From: Meira nashicola
Taxonomy: Eukaryota; Basidiomycota; Exobasidiomycetes; Exobasidiales; Brachybasidiaceae
NCBI GenBank assembly: GCA_001600355.1
Contig: BCJU01000005.1
Location: forward strand, 466,099-530,098
Reading direction: 5' to 3'
DNA: 64,000 nt
Both the position numbers and the translations under genes were made by a program. Shown here piece by piece: positions 46,379-56,565 of the stretch; positions within the stretch are counted from its first letter, which is position 1, and each line of letters begins with the position of its first letter. Below the pieces are notes generated by a model. It was not told where the DNA came from. It saw nothing but the letters and a program-made list of their open reading frames with translations, and searched no databases.

Positions 46379-48424
46379 CTACCAAGAGAAGCTACTTTTA
46401 TGAAGATAAACTTCTGTAATTGAACCTAAACGACGACGTAAGATTGCAAATTGAGAATGACGAATTGCATTTTGCGTTTGTAATGCCATTTCCGTCGTTC
46501 CACAAACAGTACAAGAAACGCTTTTAATATAATTTGATGCCATTTCTTCCACCGCATCTTTGCATATATCTTCCACCGAACCACGACCGATATGAATTGT
46601 TGCATATGAAGGTAGATTTGCTACTACTTCTGAACGTGTGATGGCAATTTGAATTTGTACTTCGATTCCTGCATTTGATAAAATTTCTATTGCATTATCT
46701 AATTGTTCACGCATCCATTGAATAGAAGATGAAGTTCGAACACTCCAGAATAGACGTACTTGCTTAGTTGCAATAGTTGACCTTTGACGAACTGCTTTAA
46801 TTGCAAGATCTTGTAAGATTGAAATAATCACAGAGAAACCAGAACCACCTGCAATCAAGATTACACCATCATATGATGCCGCACTTGCATTTGTTCCATA
46901 AGGACCATCTACTGAGGCAGGAATGATTGTTGCTTGCTTTTTGATCACATTTGAAGAGACTGATAACGAACTCTTTTCACTTTCATTTTGAGAGATATCA
47001 TCAGATATGTTTTGCTTTCTAAGTGTTGCTTGGTTGCTATTTTCGATAGCACTTGTATGACTATGTGAAATATTTTTTATTTCATCAGAATTTTGTTCAT
47101 TCTTGTTAAGGTTAAACAATAATCTCGTCAAACCTGATCGTGCTCTTGCCATAAAAACAGCCGTTGAATCAAAATCAGGTCTATCTGGATCAGGTAAAGT
47201 AGTCACAGTGAACGGATGTGGTTGCATAAAACCAAGTGAAGGAAAGTGTAACATGATATGTTGACCTGGTGACCATTTAACATTTGTTCGAATTGTAATA
47301 CGAACCATAGGATCTTGATTATCAATTATTGCATTATCCAATTCAATCGAATTTAGATTTGTTTCAACAATTGCACGTTTACCAACAAAAAAGTCACTTG
47401 CCATTGCACCACGTACCATTCGAATTAAAATTGCAATTCCCCATAATCCAATCGTTGCCCAAAGCCAAAGCCAAGAATTAAGTTCGTTTCCAGTATGCAT
47501 AAAATAAAATACGAGGAACATGATAATTGATAAAACATGTTGAAGAACAAAGAATTCGTATGATAAATTACGTAAAACGCTTGTAGAAGAGATGATCATC
47601 CAAACTAACAACGCTAAAGCAACCGTTCCAGTCCAATAAAGCTCATATCCATCGGGATCGTAAAAGTATTCGTGCATTAATTTTGTACCACCTTGTTGTA
47701 CGGGTTGAACGATAAAAGGAATAGTATGAACTACGCTTAAGAATAACACTAACCTCGCTAACCATTGATGATAAACTTGTAAACGTTCGTAAGAAATATT
47801 TGAAACGATTGAAATTATGTTGAATTTGCTACCTAAAGCGAACAAAAAAGGGAATAACCCGTTTGCCATCATTCCTGTTCGAACGGCTAAAGGTGGAGAA
47901 CCCCATTCTCTTAAACATCTGTAATATGGTGTAACGGCAAATGACCAAATAGTTAATGCAATCCAAACGGATGCAATAACAATTAAATGATTCATTTGAG
48001 GAAGATAACATCTGCCCCAATTTTTTTTACCCCATGAAAATGATAGAGTACGATAACCGATTGCGCGACAAATTGTCAATCCAGAAAGATATCCTCTTCC
48101 TATGAAAGTACTTGTCAAGAATCTATTTGCTTTATTTGGATTATTTCTTCTCCATCTATGTATCAATCCAGGTACGATTGTTAAACCAATCAAACTTAAA
48201 CTTATCCATGTTACCGCTCTTGAATATTTTTCCATTTCATACCATGAATCTTTTCCTGTCATTGCTGCTTTTCGTATAGCAGAAGGTGCTGATTGTGGTG
48301 AATTTGGACCGTAAATCGTTAGATTTTTACAATTTGGCCACATTTCTTGAGCCCAACGCCAGTCATGTATGATGTTCATGTTGTTGCTCGAACTGCCCAT
48401 AGAGGGCATCATTGACATATTCAT
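46379..48424 (-). CDS. Ferric-chelate reductase (FRE family)
   Basis: A 681-residue plasma-membrane flavocytochrome. Two pairs of haem-ligand histidines are visible with the classic 13-residue spacing: H219/H233 (YHQWLARLV...VVHT) and H296/H310 (LQHVLSI...YFMHT). About six or seven membrane spans cover residues 70-340. Then come the FAD motif HPFTV (about 403) and the NAD(P)H parts GPYG (about 507) and GGSGFSV (about 526), with VCGTTEMA near the end. The enzyme passes electrons from NADPH across the membrane to reduce Fe(III) or Cu(II) chelates. It is divergent from a Ctr copper transporter at 49169, which uses the reduced ion, so the two probably work together. A Ser/Asn-rich insert between the FAD and NADPH parts (about 440-500) is not typical. 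Confidence 0.92.
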   Translation of the reverse strand: MNMSMMPSMGSSSNNMNIIHDWRWAQEMWPNCKNLTIYGPNSPQSAPSAIRKAAMTGKDSWYEMEKYSRAVTWISLSLIGLTIVPGLIHRWRRNNPNKANRFLTSTFIGRGYLSGLTICRAIGYRTLSFSWGKKNWGRCYLPQMNHLIVIASVWIALTIWSFAVTPYYRCLREWGSPPLAVRTGMMANGLFPFLFALGSKFNIISIVSNISYERLQVYHQWLARLVLFLSVVHTIPFIVQPVQQGGTKLMHEYFYDPDGYELYWTGTVALALLVWMIISSTSVLRNLSYEFFVLQHVLSIIMFLVFYFMHTGNELNSWLWLWATIGLWGIAILIRMVRGAMASDFFVGKRAIVETNLNSIELDNAIIDNQDPMVRITIRTNVKWSPGQHIMLHFPSLGFMQPHPFTVTTLPDPDRPDFDSTAVFMARARSGLTRLLFNLNKNEQNSDEIKNISHSHTSAIENSNQATLRKQNISDDISQNESEKSSLSVSSNVIKKQATIIPASVDGPYGTNASAASYDGVILIAGGSGFSVIISILQDLAIKAVRQRSTIATKQVRLFWSVRTSSSIQWMREQLDNAIEILSNAGIEVQIQIAITRSEVVANLPSYATIHIGRGSVEDICKDAVEEMASNYIKSVSCTVCGTTEMALQTQNAIRHSQFAILRRRLGSITEVYLHKSSFSW

Positions 48425-49168
48425 CTTTGCAATGTTGATGAATGGAAAGATGATGTGGACATAAAGATACTTTTTCTCTGGTTCTCATGAGATTGTGAGA
48501 AAGTGTTCCTTAATTTAACTTAACTGTGAATGCTTATTGGATCGTTTGCCATTGTTGAAGAACGAATGAAAAAAGGTCCGAAAAAGAAAGATACACGAAA
48601 GATCGGGCAGATAAAGTTTTCATACATTCTCTCTTCTCTTGCCAACTTGAAAAAGTCGCCGAGAAAAGAAAGGTTCTGTAAAAGGTGTATTGCGAAATGC
48701 ACCTTTCCCGCCGGTTCAAATAAAAAATGAAGCCCGCTCGCTCATACATCTGATTGAATTTTATTTTTGACGCTAAATTCTTCTTTCGGCGCGTTTCAAA
48801 ATGCGTTTGTGCCGGAGCGGCCCAGCGCGCGCTTAATGATGTGCGCAGCGCAGCGCTTAACGATGTTTAGGACTCATTGATGAGAAAATAAGGAGCCGAA
48901 AGAAGATATTGTTCTTTGAATATAATCTATTTTTATTTGGCACTACTCCTGTCAAATTAGAAGGCGCCGAAAGTGTTGAGAATGAATTCAAGGCGTTGCT
49001 CATTTCATACATTTTTAGACGCCCGATTCTGCTGTTGCTGATTGCTGTACAGTTTGAATCAATCAATAGAAAATCAGGTCATTTTACAACAATCAAAACT
49101 TTATTTAAATACCCTCATCATCGTCATCATCATCTTGCACTCACATACATCAAACCGATAACGACAAA
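48425..49168. promoter_or_regulatory. Shared upstream region of FRE and CTR genes
   Basis: About 740 nt between divergent start codons. It contains a GCGCT-type tract (48843-48856) and a related GCGCGC patch just before it. I could not identify a convincing copper or iron regulator site by eye. Short open frames here have no support. Confidence 0.45.
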
Positions 49169-49972
49169 ATGAACGGGATGTCATCAATGAGCGGAATGAG
49201 TGGAATGAGTGGTATGAGTGGAATGGATGGTATGAATGGAATGGACGGCATGTCAATGGAATGTTCGATGAGCATGTTGGGTAATTGGCAAACGATTGGT
49301 TCATGCTTTTTAACTTCTTCATGGCATATTAGTTCAGAAGCACAATTTGCAGGAACGTGTATTGGAGTATTTTTGATCGTCCTTTTGATTGAAATCGTTA
49401 GAAGGTTTGGTAGAGAATGGGATCGCTTTATCGCTAGAAGTGCTTATCAAAATGCACAAAGACAAAGCACACATCAACAACAACAAGCATCTACTTCTGG
49501 TTTTTCACATGCTATCTCAATCGATGATAAAGAACGTAATGCAGGCAGTCCAGGTATTCCTCAAAAGTCAAACACTGATGAACATGCTAATCAACAACAA
49601 CAACAAAAAGGTTTACAAGCATTCTTTGGTAACTCAAAGCAATCAAATAAATTATTAGGAAGACCACAAATGCAACCAACTACATTTCAACAATGCATTC
49701 GTAGTTTATTGTATGGAATTCAATTTGCAGGAGCATATATTGTTATGTTAATTGCAATGTCTTTTAATGGTTACATTTTAATTTCAATCGTTTTAGGTGG
49801 AATCGTTGGACATTTTGTTTCTACATGGGATGTTTTTTATATGGAAGCAATCGAACTTAATACTGAATTTGATGATTCTCAATTAATGGGTCAAGCAAGT
49901 ACTCCTGCATACCTAAATGCGATTCAAAAAACAGATCAATATCAAGCAAACAGTGGTGCTTGTTGTAATTAG
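49169..49972 (+). CDS. High-affinity copper transporter, Ctr family
   Basis: The 267-residue protein begins with an extracellular Met-rich segment (repeated SGM and DGM units, then MSMECSMSM) that binds Cu(I). The first span is AQFAGTCIGVFLIVLLIEIV. A long cytosolic loop with Gln runs follows. The second span contains the essential MxxxM motif (MLIAM) and the third GxxxG (GGIVG). A CC pair near the end (GACCN) fits a cytosolic copper-handling tail. Ctr proteins trimerise to import Cu(I). The divergent ferric/cupric reductase at 46379-48424 would supply reduced copper. Confidence 0.92.
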   Translation: MNGMSSMSGMSGMSGMSGMDGMNGMDGMSMECSMSMLGNWQTIGSCFLTSSWHISSEAQFAGTCIGVFLIVLLIEIVRRFGREWDRFIARSAYQNAQRQSTHQQQQASTSGFSHAISIDDKERNAGSPGIPQKSNTDEHANQQQQQKGLQAFFGNSKQSNKLLGRPQMQPTTFQQCIRSLLYGIQFAGAYIVMLIAMSFNGYILISIVLGGIVGHFVSTWDVFYMEAIELNTEFDDSQLMGQASTPAYLNAIQKTDQYQANSGACCN

Positions 49973-50109
49973 GCCAAGACAACCTGGTCACGGAATCTTT
50001 TGTTTAATAAAGTTGTACATTATTTTCATATCTCTTTCAAATACCATTTCTCTTTCTTTGGTGATAAAATTACAGAACCCTTACAAAAAAAAATAATATA
50101 ACAAGAATA

Positions 50110-52128
50110 TCAAACGATCGGTAAAGTATTAAAAGCCGCATTAGCCCAAGCATGTATATTTTCTTGACCGGGAAAAAGATCCATCATCCAACTTAAATCG
50201 TCCAAAAGACCAACATGAGAAGAATGGGTAGATGCTGCATCTGCCATTGCTGCTTCTTGTTCGACAAGTTTCGTTCTGCAATATGTTAAAAGCGTATGAA
50301 GATAAGCAGATTGTTCTTGCCATCTTGACGCACTTGGTTGAGTAACTTCAACAGATTTCGTTAATGCAATTGCCGCTCTTGAAATATCAGTTGATGTCAT
50401 TTGTCGAATATTATCAACTAACCAAATCGCTGAAGCTGCCATTGAACACATTACACCATCATGTACAAACCTATAATGCTCATTCGTTCGCATCATTTTA
50501 TCAACAAGTTCAATAAGCGTAATAGAACGATCTGTTGCTTCCGTAAACGCTGCACAACGATCACTTTCAAATGCACCTCCTTTGGGAAACTCTTTCCTTG
50601 CATAAACTGACATTATCGCTTGTAAATAATTAAAATCATGATTGATGCTATTATAATGACCGCAAGCAGAAGATGCAAAACTTGCAGGCATGCCATATTC
50701 ACGAGCATTAAGCCAAAATGTACCTGTATGCATCTGATCCGATCTGGCTTGATTTAAGAAACGCAATTCTTGTACACCTTTAGACCATGCAGAAGTGTTT
50801 TCCTCTCGTAAACTACCAAGGTCGTCACGTAATTTTCGATAAATTTTAAGTTGATCGATAGCGGCTGCTATACGAATATCAATATCCAAGCAATATTTAC
50901 CCAAAGATGCAATCCATTCTCTTGGCTCGGGTAACTCTTCAACGTTCAGCATAGGCTTTTGTCGTCTTTGCATGCAAAAATGTTCTTCTGTACATGTGAT
51001 TTGAAACATTGTACGTTGCAATTGTGCTGCTTCAATAGCATCATTTTTGGTTGTATCGATCAATTTGCGAGCAGTAGTTGGCATGCTCAGCTCGTACGCC
51101 ATCGTTATTGCAGCATACAACTTCCTCCAACCTGTAGGATCTACGGGAGATCTCCACATAGATAATATGCTTAACGCTTGACAATGTTCCACTTTTCCTG
51201 GTTGAGCACCTCGATAGATGTGCATGACAAATGAATCTGCGAAATCATAAACAGCTGCTGATCTTTGAGGCCAAACGAATCGAGAAGCTACAGCACAAAT
51301 GCAAGTCAACAAAAAACTTGCAGATGGTTTTGAGCGTAAGTGAGCAAAAGTATTTATAGAAGGTGTCAAAAGTGCAATCACTCCATTCATACGTTCAAAG
51401 TAAAAGTCAACGAGATATTGTGCTTCTGCTACTGTAAATAGACCTTCTTCGATTGCATCCGATCGCATTTCAATGTCTGCTGAACGATCATTTTCATTAT
51501 TTATTGGTGGACTGTTGGTTTGCTCTAATTGAGAAGCTAAAGTCAATCTTCCAACACTGAGTGGATTTTGACTTCCTTCTCCAACTTTAAAGAGTGATTT
51601 CGTTGAATAATTCGGTAGTTCATCTCCATTTCTTGCTTGACTGGTCTGACTTGATAAATCGCTACGTACGGAACTGGATTGAATTGGGATCGCCTTTCGT
51701 GTATGGTTAGGGTACATTTGCAACTCATCTCGATAATGTGTAGGATGACCTCCTTCTCTTGTATTAGTATGATAGATCGCTGTATGATGTCCTGGCATAT
51801 CTATCGTTCGATCAAGAGGAGATACTGAAAGGTGAACAGATCGCGTTGATGTAGGTAGACCTTTAGCAACAATTTGATGATCGTTACGTGAAGCATTTTC
51901 GGATGCGTTAAACTTTGCACGCTTTCCTTTTCTATGTGGTTCAACGTCGCATGATAACTTTAATCTTGCACATCTAGAGCATGCAATAAGAGGATCATCA
52001 CCACGCAAACAACGAACTTTTTGTCTTCTACAACCTAAACATGCTTTCTTGGTCGTTGATGTATCTTGATCTGCTAATTGACCAACTTGCTTTCGCCAAG
52101 TGAGTAAATCTGTTTTTGCCGGCGCCAT
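50110..52128 (-). CDS. Zn2Cys6 transcription regulator with fungal-specific domain
   Basis: About 672 residues; start 52128 (MAPAKTDLL) is the first ATG. The zinc cluster is near residues 30-60 (CLGCRRQKVRCLRG, CSRCARLKLSC), spacing C-x2-C-x6-C-x9-C-x2-C-x6-C, followed by a basic linker (EPHRKGKRAKF). From about residue 225 the fungal regulatory domain is visible (AQYLVDFYFERMNGVIALLTP, truncated here to key residues, then FLLTCICAVASRF and LSILSMWRSPVDPTGW). This is the layout of regulators of the Pdr/Aro type. Targets unknown. It is convergent with the CTR gene. Confidence 0.88.
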   Translation of the reverse strand: MAPAKTDLLTWRKQVGQLADQDTSTTKKACLGCRRQKVRCLRGDDPLIACSRCARLKLSCDVEPHRKGKRAKFNASENASRNDHQIVAKGLPTSTRSVHLSVSPLDRTIDMPGHHTAIYHTNTREGGHPTHYRDELQMYPNHTRKAIPIQSSSVRSDLSSQTSQARNGDELPNYSTKSLFKVGEGSQNPLSVGRLTLASQLEQTNSPPINNENDRSADIEMRSDAIEEGLFTVAEAQYLVDFYFERMNGVIALLTPSINTFAHLRSKPSASFLLTCICAVASRFVWPQRSAAVYDFADSFVMHIYRGAQPGKVEHCQALSILSMWRSPVDPTGWRKLYAAITMAYELSMPTTARKLIDTTKNDAIEAAQLQRTMFQITCTEEHFCMQRRQKPMLNVEELPEPREWIASLGKYCLDIDIRIAAAIDQLKIYRKLRDDLGSLREENTSAWSKGVQELRFLNQARSDQMHTGTFWLNAREYGMPASFASSACGHYNSINHDFNYLQAIMSVYARKEFPKGGAFESDRCAAFTEATDRSITLIELVDKMMRTNEHYRFVHDGVMCSMAASAIWLVDNIRQMTSTDISRAAIALTKSVEVTQPSASRWQEQSAYLHTLLTYCRTKLVEQEAAMADAASTHSSHVGLLDDLSWMMDLFPGQENIHAWANAAFNTLPIV

Positions 52129-52521
52129 CCTATTTCGATTCACTAAGATGTGATCATGAGAGAGAAAGGTAAATAGGAGAAAAGAAAAAAAGTGTCAGGT
52201 GTTTGAAGTGATTGCAGCGATTGTCGATTAATGTGAGATGCCGATGTGATTGCGGATTTCATACATCTGTTAAATGCAGACAGACGCAAGCCACAAATCA
52301 ACTTTGACCGGGCAGTAGTCTTGTGCGGTTGCACGCCGTACGTGCATATTTAAACCCCACCACTATCACAAGTACCCTACGCGTCAGGTACCGAATGGCC
52401 TAGACTCCAGATCAGAGTTTATTAGAAGGAACGGGAACTAGCAAACTTTGAATTTTTGTTGATTTGCAAACCTATCCCGAATGACTTCATTCGGCAACTG
52501 ACGAAACGTGCTCTTGAAAAG
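52129..52521. other. Intergenic region between divergent genes
   Basis: Shared 5' region of the regulator and the ABC ATPase gene. GC-richer than average around 52320-52440; no motif or gene identified. Confidence 0.35.
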
Positions 52522-54408
52522 ATGATACTACGAAGATTGTTTCACTCTAGCAGCACACGAGTAGAGCAATCATTACTAGTACGACTTGAAGGGGCTAAAC
52601 TTCCCTATCTACAATCCAATAATGCACCTGCATTATCTTTATCTATACCCAATTCATCGGATCAACTATGGGCGGTAATTTCGCCTGCCACTTCTGCTGG
52701 TCCAGGTGCAAAAGTATTATCCTCATTACTCAAAGTTCTTGCAGGTAAATCAAGAGCTCAACAAATACTTCCTGGTGAAGTGCATGAAAAGACACGATTA
52801 CATCCTTCTGTTCATCCTTTCGCTAATCAAGATCAAAAGCGAATCGGATTTGCAACGTTTTCCAAAAATGAATCATCAAATGGAGGAAATGATTTTCAAG
52901 ATTTTTCAAAGCGATATGGTGCCCTACGTGAAGAAGATCATATAACACTCTTTGAGAGTATAATGTGGGATCAAGGATTTGAAGTCGGTAGAGTTGCTCA
53001 AATGAGAATTTTGCCGGACAAATTGTTGGATGAAGGCGTAGATCAAGATATACGAAAATCAGCAATAGAAACAAAACAGCATATAGAGAAACTATCACCT
53101 CTTTTGGGATTACATAAACCAGGACCAGGTAGTCCGGGTGGTGTACCTTTGTTACATCAACCAATCATTTCTTTGAGTAACGGACAAACAAGAAGGGCTA
53201 GAATTTGTGGAGCATTAGTCAGTTTAGCAAGACAACAGAAATCGGACAATTTTGTAGCAGGGACAACCCTTTTAGTTCTCGATCAACCTTACTCCGGTCT
53301 AGACGAACCTAGTAGGGATGAACTTTCGAGCTTGTTATCGGATTTACACGCGAGAGGTTCTCCTAGGGCAATTCTTGTTTTGCGTAGACAGGATGATTTG
53401 CCCAAAGGTGTTACGCATATTGTAGATGTTTCTGCAGATGGAAAGATTTGGAGTGGACCTCGTGAAGAATGGCAAGGTAGCAAAGCACAAGTTCCACAAG
53501 GCGTAAAAGGCATTCGTAAGAATAATGAGAAAAACATAGGCGTTGGAAAGAAGGAAGGGGAAGAGGTGATTATGCTAAACAATGTCAGTGTGCAATATGG
53601 TGAGAAAATGGTTCTAGATTCCATAGACTTGTCACTATTCCCTGGTTCTCGATTAATTATCAAAGGAGCAAATGGAAGCGGTAAGACTACCCTGCTTTCA
53701 CTTTTGACAGGAGCACATCCGCAATCTTACAAATTTGATGATTCATCCTACCGGTTGTTTGGGCAAAGTAGAACTGCGCCTGCTAATGCGACTAGAATCT
53801 TGAACAGAAAGATTGGGTATTTTGGACCTGATTTGTTATCTGCTTTCCCACGTTTAGGACTTGAGATGGGTGGCCTTTCTGTTGGGCAATCGATTGCATC
53901 AGGTTTTGATGGTGTGTTCTCTCGAACGACAGTTACTGATGTACAATTCGACCGCATACATGCTTTGACGGGACTTTTTGCTGATTGTATTGGATTCAGG
54001 GATGATAAAATTCAAAGTAGTACAGCATCAGCTGATATTACTGATACAATTCTCAAGAGGCCATTTATAGACTTGAATGGAGGTAGTCAGGCAGTCGTCT
54101 TATTTCTGCGAGCATTAATTCACCAACCCGCTTTATTGATCTTGGATGAACCTTTTCAAGGTATGGACGCAATGCAAATTGCAAGAATACGAGAATATTT
54201 AGATGCCAGCGCACCTTTGGATTCATCATCAACATCAACACATCAGGACGCATTCGCAGTCGGTCGTACTACAGAAGACCGAGCTATGGACGCAGAAAAG
54301 AGGAAGGAAATGGCACTTGTCTTAGTCAGTCATTATGTGAACGAATGGCCAGATCGAATGGGCAAGTATATGTTATTAGACGATGGAAAAGTAGTTGAGC
54401 GTATTTGA
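52522..54408 (+). CDS. Tandem ABC ATPase without membrane domain, mitochondrial type
   Basis: About 628 residues from ATG 52522, which begins a basic, Ser-rich leader (MILRRLFHSSSTRVEQ) typical of mitochondrial import. Two ABC ATPase halves follow. The first has a degenerate P-loop (GPGAK near residue 60), a signature-like LSNGQTRRARI (about 217) and LLVLDQPYSGLD (about 250), where Gln replaces the catalytic Glu after the Walker B Asp. The second has a good Walker A (GANGSGKTTLL, about 380), NGGSQAVVLFLRAL (about 522) and LLILDEPFQGMD (about 540). No membrane spans are present. It resembles the yeast YDR061W-type protein, whose role is unclear. One half is probably inactive, as is common in this class. 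Confidence 0.85.
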   Translation: MILRRLFHSSSTRVEQSLLVRLEGAKLPYLQSNNAPALSLSIPNSSDQLWAVISPATSAGPGAKVLSSLLKVLAGKSRAQQILPGEVHEKTRLHPSVHPFANQDQKRIGFATFSKNESSNGGNDFQDFSKRYGALREEDHITLFESIMWDQGFEVGRVAQMRILPDKLLDEGVDQDIRKSAIETKQHIEKLSPLLGLHKPGPGSPGGVPLLHQPIISLSNGQTRRARICGALVSLARQQKSDNFVAGTTLLVLDQPYSGLDEPSRDELSSLLSDLHARGSPRAILVLRRQDDLPKGVTHIVDVSADGKIWSGPREEWQGSKAQVPQGVKGIRKNNEKNIGVGKKEGEEVIMLNNVSVQYGEKMVLDSIDLSLFPGSRLIIKGANGSGKTTLLSLLTGAHPQSYKFDDSSYRLFGQSRTAPANATRILNRKIGYFGPDLLSAFPRLGLEMGGLSVGQSIASGFDGVFSRTTVTDVQFDRIHALTGLFADCIGFRDDKIQSSTASADITDTILKRPFIDLNGGSQAVVLFLRALIHQPALLILDEPFQGMDAMQIARIREYLDASAPLDSSSTSTHQDAFAVGRTTEDRAMDAEKRKEMALVLVSHYVNEWPDRMGKYMLLDDGKVVERI

Positions 54409-54634
54409 TTGCAAAGGATTGTATGGTGTGGTATGAAAGGAATGCATGAAATGACAGGATCAAAGTTAAGTACAAGGAAAAAATGTCTCGCGCGGAGATG
54501 AAACTGTTGACAACCGCTAGAAAGGTGCAAATAGGTAATGACCATCGGTGGCCCAAGAAAAAAAATAACGTATTCGAATTCTTGTTGATCTTGACATGTT
54601 TGCAAATTTGGGCGGCTACATTGTCAAAATAATG

Positions 54635-54760
54635 TCAGCATCTCTGCCGTAAGCATTCTTCGCCTGCATTTCTACGTAGTAGGGCTGCATAAGCGACGGT
54701 CGTCATGATTGCGAATGCAAGAACAACATAAAATGCAATGTTTAAGTTTCTCGAGTTCAT
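54635..54760 (-). CDS. Very small secreted peptide, 41 residues
   Basis: ATG at 54760, TGA at 54635. The peptide begins with a good signal sequence (MNSRNLNIAFYVVLAFAIMT, then TVAYA) and leaves a mature part of about 16 residues with an RR site and a CxxxxC end (CLRQRC). The next gene at 55183-55380 has the same plan and ends CLIVRC, which argues that both are real and related. Such a short product could be a pheromone-like or effector peptide; a CaaX box is absent, so it is not a classical lipopeptide pheromone. Confidence 0.5.
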   Translation of the reverse strand: MNSRNLNIAFYVVLAFAIMTTVAYAALLRRNAGEECLRQRC

Positions 54761-55182
54761 TTTGAAAGAGTAGGAATTACTAGAGTAGATTGCTTATTAG
54801 ATTAATTGTTGATAGATGGAAGTAAGATGGATAAAGGTGAATTAGAAAGAAGGGTAAAACAACTTGTAAAAATTAATAATAAAGGAGCACAAATGTGTAG
54901 TATAAAACTTCGAATTATCAAGGATAAACAATAAGGAGGCTTTCTCATTAGTACATTTCTTGCATATTGTCGAACAGAGAATAGTCATATGAATTAATAA
55001 TGGTATCGCTTACTATACGAAACGTGGGAACTTGTTATAAGTCTGGTAAAAAAAGAAAGAAGTAGATCTATAAATAAAAATTCAGTCAGAATCACTTTTA
55101 GTAAAATTGAATTAAATCTGTTTTGACTTAGTACTTACCTTGACATATTTATAAACATTTGATAGATCTTATCAGAATGAGA
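54761..55182. other. Intergenic AT-rich region
   Basis: Promoter of the 41-residue peptide gene and 3' flank of the next one. AT-rich; nothing else seen. Confidence 0.35.
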
Positions 55183-55380
55183 TCAACACCTTACTATTAG
55201 GCATTGTTGACCTGGATTACCGCCGTGGGGGGGAAGCTTTGGTTTTGGCTTTGGTAGCGGCTGTGGATTTGGCTTTGGCTGTGGTGCATGCGCTGGTCCA
55301 CCTATAGGAGCTGAATGTACAACCATTGCCATGATAGCGAATACCATAACGAGTGCAAAGCCTAACTTCTTTGAGAACAT
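55183..55380 (-). CDS. Small secreted Pro/Lys-rich peptide
   Basis: A 65-residue product with signal peptide (MFSKKLGFALVMVFAIMAMV, then VHSAP). The mature part is built of PKPNPQPLPKPKPK-type proline repeats and ends GQQCLIVRC. The terminal CxxxxC matches the 41-residue peptide encoded downstream on the same strand. TTGGGGCTATT at about 55460-55470 upstream is the same box found before secreted-family genes earlier in the window, some 80-90 nt from the ATG. Function unknown. Confidence 0.65.
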   Translation of the reverse strand: MFSKKLGFALVMVFAIMAMVVHSAPIGGPAHAPQPKPNPQPLPKPKPKLPPHGGNPGQQCLIVRC

Positions 55381-56565
55381 CTTTAAATTGGAATTATTGC
55401 TAGTATAGATTTCTGAGTGTTATGTGTGTTGATGATGAAGATAAAAAGGGTAAAATATATTGGGGCTATTTTATACATTTCCTCCTGCACAACAATTGAG
55501 TATGAGTTGGTACATATTAGGGCCGTTAAATTTGTCAAAGTGTTTTAGTAAGAATAAGTCGTTAGATCGAGCCATGTCAAATTTATTCGGTATAACCCCT
55601 TTTCATTGACGGTGACGCGATCTTAACTTTCTTTTAGGAGCTTTAGCGAAGTATTGATACGTCATCAGTTATCATCACTTCCGGTTTCATAAAGGATAAT
55701 GGGTTAAGCAATAATTACCACGTGATCATGATCGGTTTGATTTTCGAATAGAATGATTATGTGACTATTTTATATTGATCATGAGAAAAGTTGAGTATAG
55801 GTAATGAGATGTTAGGGTTGAATTGTTTAGCGTATTATTCAGGTACACTAATAGAGCACCCATTTAAAAGCATACTCATACGGCATACCCTCCCCGGTGT
55901 AGGGGGATCACATGTAGACCGGCAAGCTATGCCACTGACCGGCAACTGTTCTTAAGCTTATTTTCCCCACAGTAAGCCAAGCGCTGCGCTGCGCATAGAT
56001 AAAATCATTTTTGTCTGCAATTCCGCTTGCAATCTACCGTGCGATACAATTCACTGCTTGTGCCACGCTAATGCGTACACTTTGTTTTTCGGACTTTTTC
56101 GAAAATTCACCGTTCATCTGCACAATCATCATCAATCAATCTCAATACCAGTCTTGATTCGCCTTGGAGTTGATTATGTAGAAGTAAAACTCACTTTTAT
56201 TCCTTACGATCTTGCACAATACCCGGCAATCTTTGTTTTGGTTCATTTCATAATTAATCATGTTCCTGAATTGAGGCTTTTTCCCCGCAGAATTACAACA
56301 AGCTTACCTCCCCGCAAAAGGATGGGAACAAAATTTGACCGGCTACCTCGATTCTATGCATCATTTCAGTCACGGCACGCTTTGTCCTCCTCCGCAAGAT
56401 GGACTTTATTATGTCAAGGGTTGGATTGGGATGACTATATAAACGGAGGACATAGTTTAAATGAAGCATACATTGACCTTCACCCTCGCATACATTCACC
56501 TCTTCTTCACCTATTCCTCCTCCTCCTCCTCCTCCTCCTCCTCCAAATTTTGAGAATCACTAAAC
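55381..56565. other. Long intergenic region before the sugar transporter
   Basis: About 1.2 kb without a supported gene. It contains the GGGGCTA box near 55460, a direct repeat GACCGGCAA near 55917 and 55938, a GCGCT tract at 55981-55995 and a (CTC)n/(TCC)n pyrimidine microsatellite at about 56513-56542, just before the transporter ATG. An open frame from 56058 overlaps the transporter start but has no support. Confidence 0.45.

Noticed and set aside
52456..52521. N-terminal extension of the ABC ATPase
   Set aside because: The frame is open but begins only at a TTG codon; the first ATG at 52522 starts a good mitochondrial-type leader.
55870..55960. tRNA-like structure near the GACCGGCAA repeats
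   Set aside because: No A-box and B-box pair at proper distance and no cloverleaf could be drawn.
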